A stretch of DNA of 21,634 nt. Source: CAYYFV01 sp964451705. Lineage in GTDB: Bacteria; Patescibacteriota; Gracilibacteria; UBA1369; GCA-2718715. Under the pieces are notes generated by a model that saw nothing but the letters and a program-made list of their open reading frames with translations, did not search any database and was not told the DNA's origin. The first letter of the stretch is position 1. The number at the start of each line of letters is the position of its first letter. Below are positions 1 through 6,814 of this stretch, in pieces. Position numbers and translations under genes: made by a program. The DNA is taken from NCBI GenBank assembly GCA_964451705.1, contig CAYVIV010000013.1, positions 1-21,634 on the forward strand, read 5' to 3'.

Positions 1-1168
1 TAGGGAAGCGGCTAGTAACAATAGCTGTGCCATTGAGGGTGTGCACGTATTGTTTTTTGCCATTTGCGTCTATGTATTTTATGTTGGCACGTCGAGCTTG
101 GTAGTCGAGACAGTTAGAAGTCGATGTTATTTCTCCATATTCGCCTTGCGTGTTTTTATCGCCTTTCATTGTCATATAGGCTTCGATATCGTATTTGCGG
201 TATGCGCATGCCCCTAGGTCTCCTGTGGCAATATCTATTACCTGGTATGGGATTTCGAGCCCATCGACAATTTCCTTTTCGATTTCTAAAATTTGTTGGT
301 GGACTTTATCAGAATCTTCTGGTTTGCAATAGGCAAAAATTTCTAACTTTTTAAACTGATGTACTCGGTAGAGTCCCATAGATGTACGTCCATATGAACC
401 AGCCTCTTTGCGGAAGCAGCTCGAGATAGCTGCGACTATTTTTGGACCGTTTGATAAGTCTATGACTTCGTTTGAGTGATATCCAAGCATAGTGATTTCT
501 GCTGTACCGACCAAGCTCATGTCTTCGCCTCCAATATTATAAATGTCGTCTTGTTCACCACGAGGATTGAAACCTGCATACTCGATAACATCGTTATGGG
601 CGAAATCTGGAGTTTCTATAATTTCTGTGATTCCATTTTGTTCTAGTATGCTAATTCCATAATCAATTAATGCTCGGTTGAGTTTGAATAATTTTGTTTT
701 AAGGAAGTACGACTTGTGTCCGGCAATTTTGGTGCCTCGTTCGAAATCAAGTGCGTCGTGTGCAACAAGCAGATCGGCATGGTTTTTGGCTTGAAAATCA
801 AAGTTTTTTGGTTCAAAATTTTTGTACAATAGATTAAAATCTTCCTCGCCTCCAGTTGGAGAATCTGGATGGGTAATATTGGGTACTTGTTTAAGTAACT
901 CTAAAAAACTGTCGTTTATTTTGCGGTCCTGCTGCTCGAGTTCTTTAACCTGCTGGCTAAGTTCTTTGAGCTCGGCAATTTTTTCTGGAGTTGGTTTAGA
1001 TTTGGAGCTAGATTTGAGAGTCGATCGGAGTTGATCTAAGTGTTGTTGTGAGGATTTTCTTTTGTCGTCAAGTTCGACAAGTGTATCGAGTGCTACTTTA
1101 ACTTGTCGCTTGGCAATGTTTTCGCGCATTTGTTCGAGATTGTCTCGAATATATTTAATATCTAGCAT
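1..1168 (-). CDS. serS: Serine--tRNA ligase, C-terminus cut by window edge
   Basis: This gene charges tRNA-Ser with serine in the cytoplasm. Translating the minus strand from ATG at 1168-1166 gives 389 residues that run off the window in frame; full-length family members are about 420-430 residues, so roughly the last 35-40 are missing. The first ~110 residues form the two-helix coiled-coil tRNA-binding arm (start MLDIKYIRDNLEQ, then many Lys/Glu/Gln). The catalytic class II core follows: a motif 2 region with CFRKEAGSYGRTSMGLYRVHQF and motif 3 beginning NGTAIVTSR at the edge. The start has no Shine-Dalgarno sequence (CCCAGCAAATG). dnaK lies upstream on the same strand, but a strong terminator (1261-1290) separates the two and a possible own promoter lies at 1192-1220. 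Identification is secure. Confidence 0.96.
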   Translation of the reverse strand, partial: MLDIKYIRDNLEQMRENIAKRQVKVALDTLVELDDKRKSSQQHLDQLRSTLKSSSKSKPTPEKIAELKELSQQVKELEQQDRKINDSFLELLKQVPNITHPDSPTGGEEDFNLLYKNFEPKNFDFQAKNHADLLVAHDALDFERGTKIAGHKSYFLKTKLFKLNRALIDYGISILEQNGITEIIETPDFAHNDVIEYAGFNPRGEQDDIYNIGGEDMSLVGTAEITMLGYHSNEVIDLSNGPKIVAAISSCFRKEAGSYGRTSMGLYRVHQFKKLEIFAYCKPEDSDKVHQQILEIEKEIVDGLEIPYQVIDIATGDLGACAYRKYDIEAYMTMKGDKNTQGEYGEITSTSNCLDYQARRANIKYIDANGKKQYVHTLNGTAIVTSRFP

Positions 1169-1191
1169 TTGCTGGGTGTTAAAGTGTTAAT

Positions 1192-1220
1192 ATTTTGCCT
1201 GCATTACTCATACAAGTCAA
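1192..1220 (-). promoter_or_regulatory. Possible serS promoter
   Basis: Read on the minus strand, a -35 box TTGACT (1215-1220) is followed by 17 bases and a weak -10 box CAAAAT (1192-1197). It lies between the dnaK terminator and the serS start. The -35 box is good and the -10 box is poor, so the call is tentative. Confidence 0.4.
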
Positions 1221-1260
1221 TTAAGTTCCTGTTGTGAGTGATACTATCTTGTGTGTTAAT

Positions 1261-1290
1261 AAAAAACCACCTATTACTAGGTGGTTTTTT
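1261..1290 (-). terminator. Rho-independent terminator after dnaK
   Basis: A perfect 13-bp stem (AAAAAACCACCTA paired with TAGGTGGTTTTTT) closes a 4-base TTAC loop. Because the stem starts with A6 and ends with T6, it can act on either strand. Here it lies 63 bases beyond the dnaK stop and ahead of serS, both on the minus strand. A smaller hairpin (AGAGCT-TG-AGCTCT, 1292-1305) sits next to it on the dnaK side. Confidence 0.9.
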
Positions 1291-1353
1291 GAGAGCTTGA
1301 GCTCTGCTTGGATAATGTTATAGGAGTGAGGCTACTGATGAAGGTAGTGGTGT

Positions 1354-3351
1354 TTACTGATCAATGACTTCGCCTTCGCCGTCCTTATTTTTTTTGCTGT
1401 TGGTAGCATCCTCTGAGCTGTTATCTGAGTCTTGGTCTTGAGGACTGTCGTTTTCGTTTGCATCTGTAGGGTTGTCATTTTCGTTGTTTTCATCTGAGGC
1501 CTGGGCTCCAGATGCTTGAGCTGCTTGAGCAGCTTGTTCTGTGTTGTAGACAGCTTCACCAATTTTTTGGATTTCTTGGTTAAGTTCCTCTACTTGAGAT
1601 TTGAGTGCAGTGTAATCTTTTTCTTCGGCCTCTAGTAGTTTTTTGAGAGAGTCTACTTTTTCTTGAATTGGAGCTTTAATATCTTCTGGGACTTTTTCTC
1701 CATGTTCTGTTAAAGTTTTTTCTGTTTGATAGACTAGGCTTTCGGCCTGGTTGAGTGTTTCTATATTTTCTTTTTTCTCTTTGTCCTCTTCAGCAAACTT
1801 TTCGGCATCTTCTTGCATTTTTGTGATTTCTTCATCAGATAAGCCGCTAGAACCAGTAATAGTTATCTTTTGTTCTTTATTGGTAGCTTTATCTACTGCT
1901 TTTACATTTAAAATACCATTGGCGTCTACGTCAAAGTGAACTTCGACTTGAGGGACTCCACGTGGAGCTGGGGCAATTCCATCTAGAATAAATCTTCCGA
2001 GAGATTTGTTGTCAGCTGCCATGGAACGTTCGCCTTGGAGTACATGAATTTCTACTGAAGGTTGGTTGTCTGCAGCTGTCGAGAAGACTTGTGATTTGGA
2101 ACTTGGAATAGTTGTGTTTCTTTCAACTAATGGTGTTGAGACACCTCCCATAGTTTCGATCCCTAAAGTTAGTGGAATTACATCTAGTAGGAGTACGTCT
2201 TTTACGTCACCTTGTAAGACTCCAGCTTGAATGGCAGCACCTAGTGCTACGACTTCGTCTGGATTGAGTCCTTGGTGAGGATCTTTGCCAAAAAAGTCTT
2301 TAACTTTTTCACGGACAAGAGGCATTCTTGTCATACCACCTACTAGAATTACTTCGTCAATATCGGATTCAAAGACTTTAGCATCTTTGAGAGCTTTGCG
2401 ACATGGACCAATACTTTTTTCTACAATATCAAAACAAATTTCTTCCAGCTTGGAACGTTTTAGGTTCATGTTAAAGTGCTTAGCACCACTGGCGTCTGCG
2501 GTAATAAAAGGTAGGTTCACTTCTGTTTCTTGTGCAGAGGATAGTTCTATTTTAGCTTTTTCGGCAGCTTCTTTAAGTCTTTGAATGGCTGCTTTGTCAC
2601 TTGAGAGGTTTATTCCTTCTTGTTTTTTAAACTCAGCAAGTAGTTCTTCTAAGATAGCATTATCAAAGTCGTCACCACCTAAGGTTGTGTTACCATTTGT
2701 GGCTAGGACTTCAATTTGTTTTTCACCATCAACATCGGCAATTTCTAGGATGGAGATATCAAAGGTACCACCACCAAGATCATAAACAGCGACTTTTTTA
2801 TCTGCCCCTTTTTTATCGATTCCATAAGCTAGTGATGCTGCTGTCGGTTCGTTGATAATACGTAGAACCTCTAGTCCAGCAATTTTACCTGCATCTTTAG
2901 TGGCTTGTCTTTGTGTATCGTTAAAGTAGGCTGGTACTGTAATTACAGCTTGGGATACCTCGTGACCTAAGAAAGCCTCGGCATCTGCTTTAAGTTTTTG
3001 CAAAACCATAGCAGAAATTTCTGCTGGGCGGTGCTGTTTGCCGTCTAAGACAATTTCTGCCTCGCCTTTTGCACCTTTAACCACTTTGTATGGTAGATGT
3101 TCTATTATTTTTTCAATTTCTTTAAAACTGTGTCCAATTAATCTTTTTGCAGAAAAGATTGTATTTTCTGCATTGGTTACAGCTTGACGTTTTGCGGGAA
3201 TACCCACGAGTCGCTCCTTACCTTTGTAGGCGACAATAGATGGGGTAGTACGTGTACCTTCACTTGATGGGATTATGACTGGATCCTTACCTTGCATGAC
3301 TGCAACGCAGGAATTTGTTGTACCTAAATCGATACCAATAATTTTACTCAT
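1354..3351 (-). CDS. dnaK: Chaperone protein DnaK (Hsp70)
   Basis: This is the ATP-driven Hsp70 chaperone that binds exposed hydrophobic segments of unfolded proteins in the cytoplasm, with GrpE as nucleotide exchange factor. The 665-residue protein has the Hsp70 signatures in order: IDLGTTNS near residues 7-14, the VYDLGGGTFDIS phosphate loop near 190-205, and VILVGGMTRMP near 340. The interdomain linker (VLLLDV, near 384-389) and a substrate-binding domain opening LTLGIETMGG follow. After about residue 610 comes a disordered Asn/Asp/Ser/Glu-rich tail ending EGEVIDQ, a variant of the usual acidic end. The start has no Shine-Dalgarno sequence. Its own promoter carries a CIRCE operator, so HrcA should repress it until heat stress. 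No dnaJ is adjacent. Confidence 0.98.
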   Translation of the reverse strand: MSKIIGIDLGTTNSCVAVMQGKDPVIIPSSEGTRTTPSIVAYKGKERLVGIPAKRQAVTNAENTIFSAKRLIGHSFKEIEKIIEHLPYKVVKGAKGEAEIVLDGKQHRPAEISAMVLQKLKADAEAFLGHEVSQAVITVPAYFNDTQRQATKDAGKIAGLEVLRIINEPTAASLAYGIDKKGADKKVAVYDLGGGTFDISILEIADVDGEKQIEVLATNGNTTLGGDDFDNAILEELLAEFKKQEGINLSSDKAAIQRLKEAAEKAKIELSSAQETEVNLPFITADASGAKHFNMNLKRSKLEEICFDIVEKSIGPCRKALKDAKVFESDIDEVILVGGMTRMPLVREKVKDFFGKDPHQGLNPDEVVALGAAIQAGVLQGDVKDVLLLDVIPLTLGIETMGGVSTPLVERNTTIPSSKSQVFSTAADNQPSVEIHVLQGERSMAADNKSLGRFILDGIAPAPRGVPQVEVHFDVDANGILNVKAVDKATNKEQKITITGSSGLSDEEITKMQEDAEKFAEEDKEKKENIETLNQAESLVYQTEKTLTEHGEKVPEDIKAPIQEKVDSLKKLLEAEEKDYTALKSQVEELNQEIQKIGEAVYNTEQAAQAAQASGAQASDENNENDNPTDANENDSPQDQDSDNSSEDATNSKKNKDGEGEVIDQ

Positions 3352-3380
3352 TTGATATTTAAGTTAAATTTAAAATTAAA

Positions 3381-3407
3381 TTAGCACTCAAGATTATAGA
3401 GTGCTAA
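3381..3407 (-). promoter_or_regulatory. CIRCE operator (HrcA binding site)
   Basis: This is an exact match to the CIRCE consensus: TTAGCACTC (3381-3389), nine bases, then GAGTGCTAA (3399-3407). Its nine-base centre holds the -10 hexamer of the dnaK promoter, so bound HrcA would block RNA polymerase directly. It starts 30 bases upstream of the dnaK start codon, inside the hrcA-grpE-dnaK cluster rather than in front of hrcA. Confidence 0.97.
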
Positions 3408-3421
3408 TTAGAATTTTGCAA
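3393..3421 (-). promoter_or_regulatory. dnaK promoter overlapping CIRCE
   Basis: On the minus strand a -35 box TTGCAA (3416-3421), a 17-base spacer and a consensus -10 box TATAAT (3393-3398) form a good housekeeping-sigma promoter. The -10 box lies wholly within the CIRCE spacer. The predicted transcript starts near 3386 and carries a leader of about 35 bases. Confidence 0.85.
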
Positions 3422-3461
3422 GGTTTTTTTCTTTAGGCTGGTTTGAACTTACCGTGAAGGC

Positions 3462-3938
3462 TTATTCTCCTGCGCCAACCACTACTTTGGATGGGCGAAT
3501 AACTACCTCTCCTAGCATGTAGCCTTGTTCGATAGTTTCGATGATTTTATCTTTTTCTCCTGGAATTACAGAGATGACTTCGTGCAGGTTGCTATCTAGT
3601 GTTTCTGATGCAATGGGGGAGAGTCCTAAGTCGCTAGTGACTTTGTTGAGCATTTTATGAATATTCACAATACCTTTACCAAAGGCGTCGTCTGCCTGTT
3701 CGGCTGGCATGTTTTTAATTGCTAGGTTAAAGCTGTCTATGATAGGGAAAAATTTGTCTAAGACTTTGATTTGGGCGAACTGTTGCATTTGTTGGCGCTC
3801 TTTGGCTACTTGTTGTTTGTAGTTACTTAGGTCGGCTAATGCTCTTTGGGCGGTTTGGGTCATTTTGTCTAGTTCGGCCTGTAAGTCTATTTCTATAGGT
3901 TCTTTTGGCTCTGGTGGTGTAGGATTTTGCTCACTCAT
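3462..3938 (-). CDS. grpE: Nucleotide exchange factor GrpE
   Basis: GrpE releases ADP from DnaK and so drives the chaperone cycle in the cytoplasm. The 158-residue protein is on the short side for the family. After a Pro/Glu-rich start comes a long helical segment (about residues 18-60) rich in Gln, Lys and Glu that should form the dimeric coiled coil. A small beta domain ends the protein, with the family pattern IEQGYMLGEVVIRPSKVVVG near the C-terminus. Its ATG overlaps the hrcA stop codon by one base (TAATG), which implies translational coupling from the hrcA promoter. The 110 bases after it hold the dnaK promoter and CIRCE element. Confidence 0.96.
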   Translation of the reverse strand: MSEQNPTPPEPKEPIEIDLQAELDKMTQTAQRALADLSNYKQQVAKERQQMQQFAQIKVLDKFFPIIDSFNLAIKNMPAEQADDAFGKGIVNIHKMLNKVTSDLGLSPIASETLDSNLHEVISVIPGEKDKIIETIEQGYMLGEVVIRPSKVVVGAGE

Positions 3939-4657
3939 TATATTTCTTGGTTAAGTTGATTGGTTACTTCTTCAAGCACAATACTGTTGACTGCGTAATT
4001 CATACGCGTTGGTCCTAATATCCCAATATAACCAATAAAGTTATTACTACGATATCGGGTAACAATTATACTACAACTTTTTATTTCTTCAAGTAAGTTT
4101 TCGTGACCGATGGATATTTGAATTTGACCCTCTGGGACTTCGGAATTTTGCAGGTATTTGAGAAACTGGTTATTTTTTTCAAATACTTCGATTACCTGGC
4201 AGGCAGTTAGGGGGTCGTTCATAAATTCTGGTTTCTTGAGCATGTTGGAGATACCTAGGTAGAAGGTTGCAGAATCTGGCAGAGTTGCAAAGGTAATATT
4301 GTTTGTGTAGTTAGAGAGCATAGTCACTGCATTTTGAATTTCTTTTTTGAGCTTATGGGTTTTAAAGTCGCTTTGGATTTTAGAAATCAAGGCTTGAGAT
4401 TGCTGTTTAGCATTTTGAAAATCAACAAGGTCATTCACAAAAAACCTATAGCCTAAATCTGTTGGTATTCTGCCACTAGAGGTATGTGGTTGCATAAGAT
4501 AGCCGCTGTCTTCTAGTTTGGCCATTTCGTTTCTTATGGTTGCTGGAGAAACTCCTAGATCATAACTAACTAATAATGTTTTAGAACCAACAGGCTCTGC
4601 AGATAGTAGGTGTTGTTCTATGATAGCTTGTAGGATTTTTTTACTTCTTTCTTGCAT
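3938..4657 (-). CDS. hrcA: Heat-inducible transcription repressor HrcA, compact form
   Basis: HrcA is the dimeric repressor that binds CIRCE operators and is inactivated by heat. The N-terminal winged-helix domain is very well conserved over residues 1-75: EPVGSKTL, SPATIRNEMAKLE, GYLMQPHTSSGRIPT and LGYRFFV are all visible. The C-terminal end also matches the family, with IGILGPTRMNYAVN followed by a helix. At 239 residues it is about 100 shorter than well-studied HrcA proteins (about 340), so the middle effector/dimerisation part is strongly reduced. The partner operator is the CIRCE at 3381-3407. The upstream promoter (4687-4716) has no CIRCE, so autoregulation is not apparent. The start has no Shine-Dalgarno sequence. 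Confidence 0.95.
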   Translation of the reverse strand: MQERSKKILQAIIEQHLLSAEPVGSKTLLVSYDLGVSPATIRNEMAKLEDSGYLMQPHTSSGRIPTDLGYRFFVNDLVDFQNAKQQSQALISKIQSDFKTHKLKKEIQNAVTMLSNYTNNITFATLPDSATFYLGISNMLKKPEFMNDPLTACQVIEVFEKNNQFLKYLQNSEVPEGQIQISIGHENLLEEIKSCSIIVTRYRSNNFIGYIGILGPTRMNYAVNSIVLEEVTNQLNQEI

Positions 4658-4686
4658 TGTGGTCTTTGTCTATTGGATTTAATAGA

Positions 4687-4716
4687 ATTATATTTTGAAT
4701 ATAAGTCTTCTGGCAA
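4687..4716 (-). promoter_or_regulatory. hrcA-grpE promoter
   Basis: On the minus strand a -35 box TTGCCA (4711-4716) and a consensus -10 box TATAAT (4687-4692) are 18 bases apart, with the hrcA ATG 30 bases further on. No CIRCE half-site is seen anywhere in 4658-4787. Confidence 0.75.
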
Positions 4717-4733
4717 GTTTTTTGAAGTTTTTC

Positions 4734-4762
4734 TTGCTTTTTTAAAAAATAAAGTATATAAA
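4734..4762 (+). promoter_or_regulatory. Promoter of the Lys/Ala-rich small protein gene
   Basis: TTGCTT (4734-4739), 17 bases, then TATAAA (4757-4762) lie 25 bases before the ATG at 4788. It is divergent from the hrcA promoter in the same 130-base space. The region is very AT-rich, so chance matches are possible. Confidence 0.55.
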
Positions 4763-4787
4763 TTGAGTACTTTTTAAATTTACAGTA

Positions 4788-5102
4788 ATGTCTAATAGAT
4801 CATCTTCGAAACAACATTGTTTAGTTGGCAAAAAATTTCCAAAGGCTAAGGCTTGGAAAAAAAGAAACAAATTAAAGGCACGTTTAAGAAGACAAGCTGC
4901 CGAAGAACTAGTAGCTGCAAAATCTACGACTGTTGCTGCCAAGGCACCTGCTAAAAAAGCTACTGCCAAAAAAGAGTCTGCAACTGCTGCTGCCAAGGCG
5001 CCCGCTAAAAAAGCTACTGCCAAAAAAGACTCAACAACTGCTGCCAAGGCACCTGCTGCAAAGAAGCCTGCAAAGAAAGCTACTGATGAAAAGGAAAGCT
5101 AA
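4788..5102 (+). CDS. Small Lys/Ala-rich, histone H1-like basic protein
   Basis: This 104-residue protein is extremely basic. Residues 1-45 hold a basic head with a Cys at 11 and a patch KAWKKRNKLKARLRRQ. Residues 50 onward are about three tandem copies of a 17-18-residue unit, AAKAPAKKATAKK followed by E/D-S and small residues, the last copy being degenerate. The composition resembles histone H1 and the Lys/Ala tails of bacterial nucleoid proteins, so binding to DNA or RNA in the cytoplasm is the likely role. That is inferred from composition only. The head does not match a family I can name; a ribosome-associated protein is an alternative. The gene has its own promoter and ends at a shared bidirectional terminator. 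The reverse strand is also open over 4742-5047, but only as a shadow of the repeats. Confidence 0.8.
   Translation: MSNRSSSKQHCLVGKKFPKAKAWKKRNKLKARLRRQAAEELVAAKSTTVAAKAPAKKATAKKESATAAAKAPAKKATAKKDSTTAAKAPAAKKPAKKATDEKES
4935..5099 (+). repeat. In-frame tandem repeats coding the Lys/Ala tail
   Basis: Three units begin GCTGCCAAGGC at 4935, 4989 and 5040. They are 54, 51 and about 60 bases long. The first two are nearly identical at the DNA level; the third has diverged (APAAKKPAKKATDEK). This is the signature of recent slippage or unequal recombination, and copy number may vary between strains. Confidence 0.85.
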
Positions 5103-5124
5103 TTTGCTTTTGATAATATAGCTA

Positions 5125-5156
5125 AAAAAGACCTCTTAATCTCAAGAGGTCTTTTT
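5125..5156. terminator. Bidirectional terminator between convergent genes
   Basis: AAAAAGACCTCTT (5125-5137) pairs perfectly with AAGAGGTCTTTTT (5144-5156) across a 6-base loop. It lies 22 bases after the plus-strand small gene and 4 bases beyond the gapA stop on the minus strand. The A-tract and T-tract let it end transcription from both sides. Confidence 0.9.
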
Positions 5157-5160
5157 GTTG

Positions 5161-6153
5161 TTAGCACATCTTAGCTAGTTCTATTAGTCTGTTAGAGTAG
5201 CCGTACTCGTTGTCATACCAAGACAGGATTCTGAGCATTTTGCCGTTTAGAACATGGGTAAACTCCATATCTATTACACTGGAATAGGGGTTACCAACAT
5301 AGTCGCTAGAGACTAGTTGTTCTGAAGATAAATCGAGAATACCTTTGAGTTGATTCTGAGAGGCTTCTTTAAATAATTCATGTACTTCTTCGACAGTAGT
5401 GCTTTTGGACAATAGGACGTTGAGTTCAATTATTGAACCAGTAGCACAGGGGACTCTGTAGGCCTGACCGGTTAGTTTACCTTCTAGTTGTGGTAGTACC
5501 ATGCTAATTGCTTTAGTGGCACCTGTAGAGGTTGGGATTATATTTGTGGCTGCCGAGCGTGCACGACGAAAATCTTTATGAGTGTTATCGAGGATATTTT
5601 GAGATGCGGTGTAAGAGTGAACGGTAGATAGATAGCCTGACTCTATACCAAATTCTTGATCTAGTAACATAACAATTGGAGCGGCACAGTTGGTTGTGCA
5701 AGAGGCATTGGAAATTATACTATCTGTTTCAGCTTGATATTCGTCTTGGTTGACACCAAGTACTATAGTTCTTTCTATATCTTTGCCTGCTGCCGATAAA
5801 ACTACTTTTTTAGCCCCAGCTTGCAAGTGCATGCCAGCTGTTTCTTTGGTTTTAAAGATTCCGGTGCACTCTAGGACTACATCTATTTCAAGTTGCTTCC
5901 ATGGCAGTTGGCTTGGATCTCTTTGTGTTAGGTGCAGAATTCTTTTGCCATCGACAACAATGTAATCTCCATCTATTTCGATAGTGCTATCTAAGGTTCC
6001 ATAGCTGCTGTCATACTTTAGCAGCTGGACTGTTGTGTAGATATCTGATAAGTCATTAATTGCGACGACATCAAATAAATCTTGTTTAAGGTTGGCACGA
6101 AAACTTGCACGACCTATTCTGCCAAATCCATTGATTGCAACTTTTTTTCTCAT
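5161..6153 (-). CDS. gap: Glyceraldehyde-3-phosphate dehydrogenase, type I
   Basis: This cytoplasmic glycolytic enzyme oxidises glyceraldehyde-3-phosphate to 1,3-bisphosphoglycerate with reduction of NAD. The 330-residue protein is full length. It has the Rossmann fold start INGFGRIGR (7-15), an Asp at about 34 in INDLSD that favours NAD over NADP, and the active-site SNASCTTNC with catalytic Cys152. The catalytic His lies in STVHSYTASQ, the phosphate site is in IIPTSTGATKA, and the C-terminal WYDNEYGYSNR is typical. The substrate loop reads RVPCATGS, with a Cys in place of the more usual Thr or Val. The gene is monocistronic, between a terminator and the divergent tsaC. No Shine-Dalgarno sequence is present (AACCAATG). 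Confidence 0.98.
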   Translation of the reverse strand: MRKKVAINGFGRIGRASFRANLKQDLFDVVAINDLSDIYTTVQLLKYDSSYGTLDSTIEIDGDYIVVDGKRILHLTQRDPSQLPWKQLEIDVVLECTGIFKTKETAGMHLQAGAKKVVLSAAGKDIERTIVLGVNQDEYQAETDSIISNASCTTNCAAPIVMLLDQEFGIESGYLSTVHSYTASQNILDNTHKDFRRARSAATNIIPTSTGATKAISMVLPQLEGKLTGQAYRVPCATGSIIELNVLLSKSTTVEEVHELFKEASQNQLKGILDLSSEQLVSSDYVGNPYSSVIDMEFTHVLNGKMLRILSWYDNEYGYSNRLIELAKMC

Positions 6154-6156
6154 TGG

Positions 6157-6185
6157 TTGAATTTGTTATTTTACTTGTTTATATT
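6157..6185 (+). promoter_or_regulatory. Possible tsaC promoter
   Basis: TTGAAT (6157-6162), 17 bases, TATATT (6180-6185), placed 27 bases before the ATG at 6212. It overlaps a possible opposite promoter for gap. Confidence 0.5.
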
Positions 6186-6212
6186 TATAGCAAATTAAAC
6201 TAAGCTTGACCA
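6184..6212 (-). promoter_or_regulatory. Possible gap promoter
   Basis: On the minus strand TATAAA (6184-6189) lies 30 bases before the gap ATG. A weak -35 candidate TGGTCA (6207-6212) stands 17 bases away and touches the tsaC start codon. The -10 boxes of the two divergent promoters overlap. The -35 match is only 4 of 6, so this is tentative. Confidence 0.35.
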
Positions 6213-6814
6213 TGATAATTTCTGATATTAGTAATTACAATCTTGTCCTAGATCAACTTGTTGCAAGCCTACGAGCATCTAAACTTATATGCATACCATC
6301 CGACACATCGTATGGTTTAAGTGGTTTAGCATTTGATGCCAAAGCTGAATCTAGTTTACATGAGCTTAAGGGGCAGGACCCAAGCAAGCCACTGAGTATT
6401 ATGTTTGCAGAAAAAGCAGATATTTTAAATTTATTTAAACCAAACAAATTAGTGGAACTTTTAGTAGAGGAGTATTTGCCTGGTCCACTGACTATCATTG
6501 CTGAAACTAAGCAGGGCAAGATGGTGGGTGCTCGTTTGCCGGATCATAATTTATCAAGAGATTTGATTAGAAAAATAGCAGCTCCAATTTTTACGAGTTC
6601 TGCTAACGCTCATGGTTTACCTGCCTGTTACAGTGTTGAGGAGCTGGAAAATCAATTGGGGGACAAGTTTAAGGATTTAGACTCTGTGTTAGATTTAGGT
6701 GTTTTAGACTTTAAACCTGCATCTACAGTTGTGCGTGCTAATTTAGATTCTTTAGAAATATTGCGTGAGGGGGACTTGTCTTCAGAGATACGCCAAAGAC
6801 TAACATTGCAATAA
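6212..6814 (+). CDS. tsaC: L-threonylcarbamoyladenylate synthase (TsaC/YrdC/Sua5 family)
   Basis: This cytoplasmic enzyme makes threonylcarbamoyl-AMP from threonine, bicarbonate and ATP for the t6A modification of tRNAs reading ANN codons. The protein of about 200 residues is the single-domain form, without the extra Sua5 domain. Visible motifs are IPSDTSYGLSG, LKGQDPSKPL, the core GPLTIIAETK, GARLPDH and the SxN motif in FTSSANAHGLPA. The usual KxR motif reads K-G-Q, so the Arg is missing. I chose ATG at 6212; a TTG two codons earlier (6206) is also open, but gives only two more residues. The gene stands alone, divergent from gap, with 200 bases before rsmH. Confidence 0.92.
   Translation: MIISDISNYNLVLDQLVASLRASKLICIPSDTSYGLSGLAFDAKAESSLHELKGQDPSKPLSIMFAEKADILNLFKPNKLVELLVEEYLPGPLTIIAETKQGKMVGARLPDHNLSRDLIRKIAAPIFTSSANAHGLPACYSVEELENQLGDKFKDLDSVLDLGVLDFKPASTVVRANLDSLEILREGDLSSEIRQRLTLQ

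Noticed and set aside
1332..1562. A 76-residue minus-strand frame at the end of dnaK
   Set aside because: It is an alternative frame of the low-complexity DnaK tail, rich in Thr and Lys only because of the codon pattern.
4742..5047. A 101-residue minus-strand frame with Ala/Leu/Val-rich repeats
   Set aside because: It is the reverse reading of the Lys/Ala repeats (AAG/GCN codons give CTT/NGC). The start of the hrcA promoter and the strong plus-strand context support the plus-strand gene.
4935..5099. CRISPR-like direct repeats
   Set aside because: Repeats are adjacent, in frame and protein-coding, with no unique spacers.
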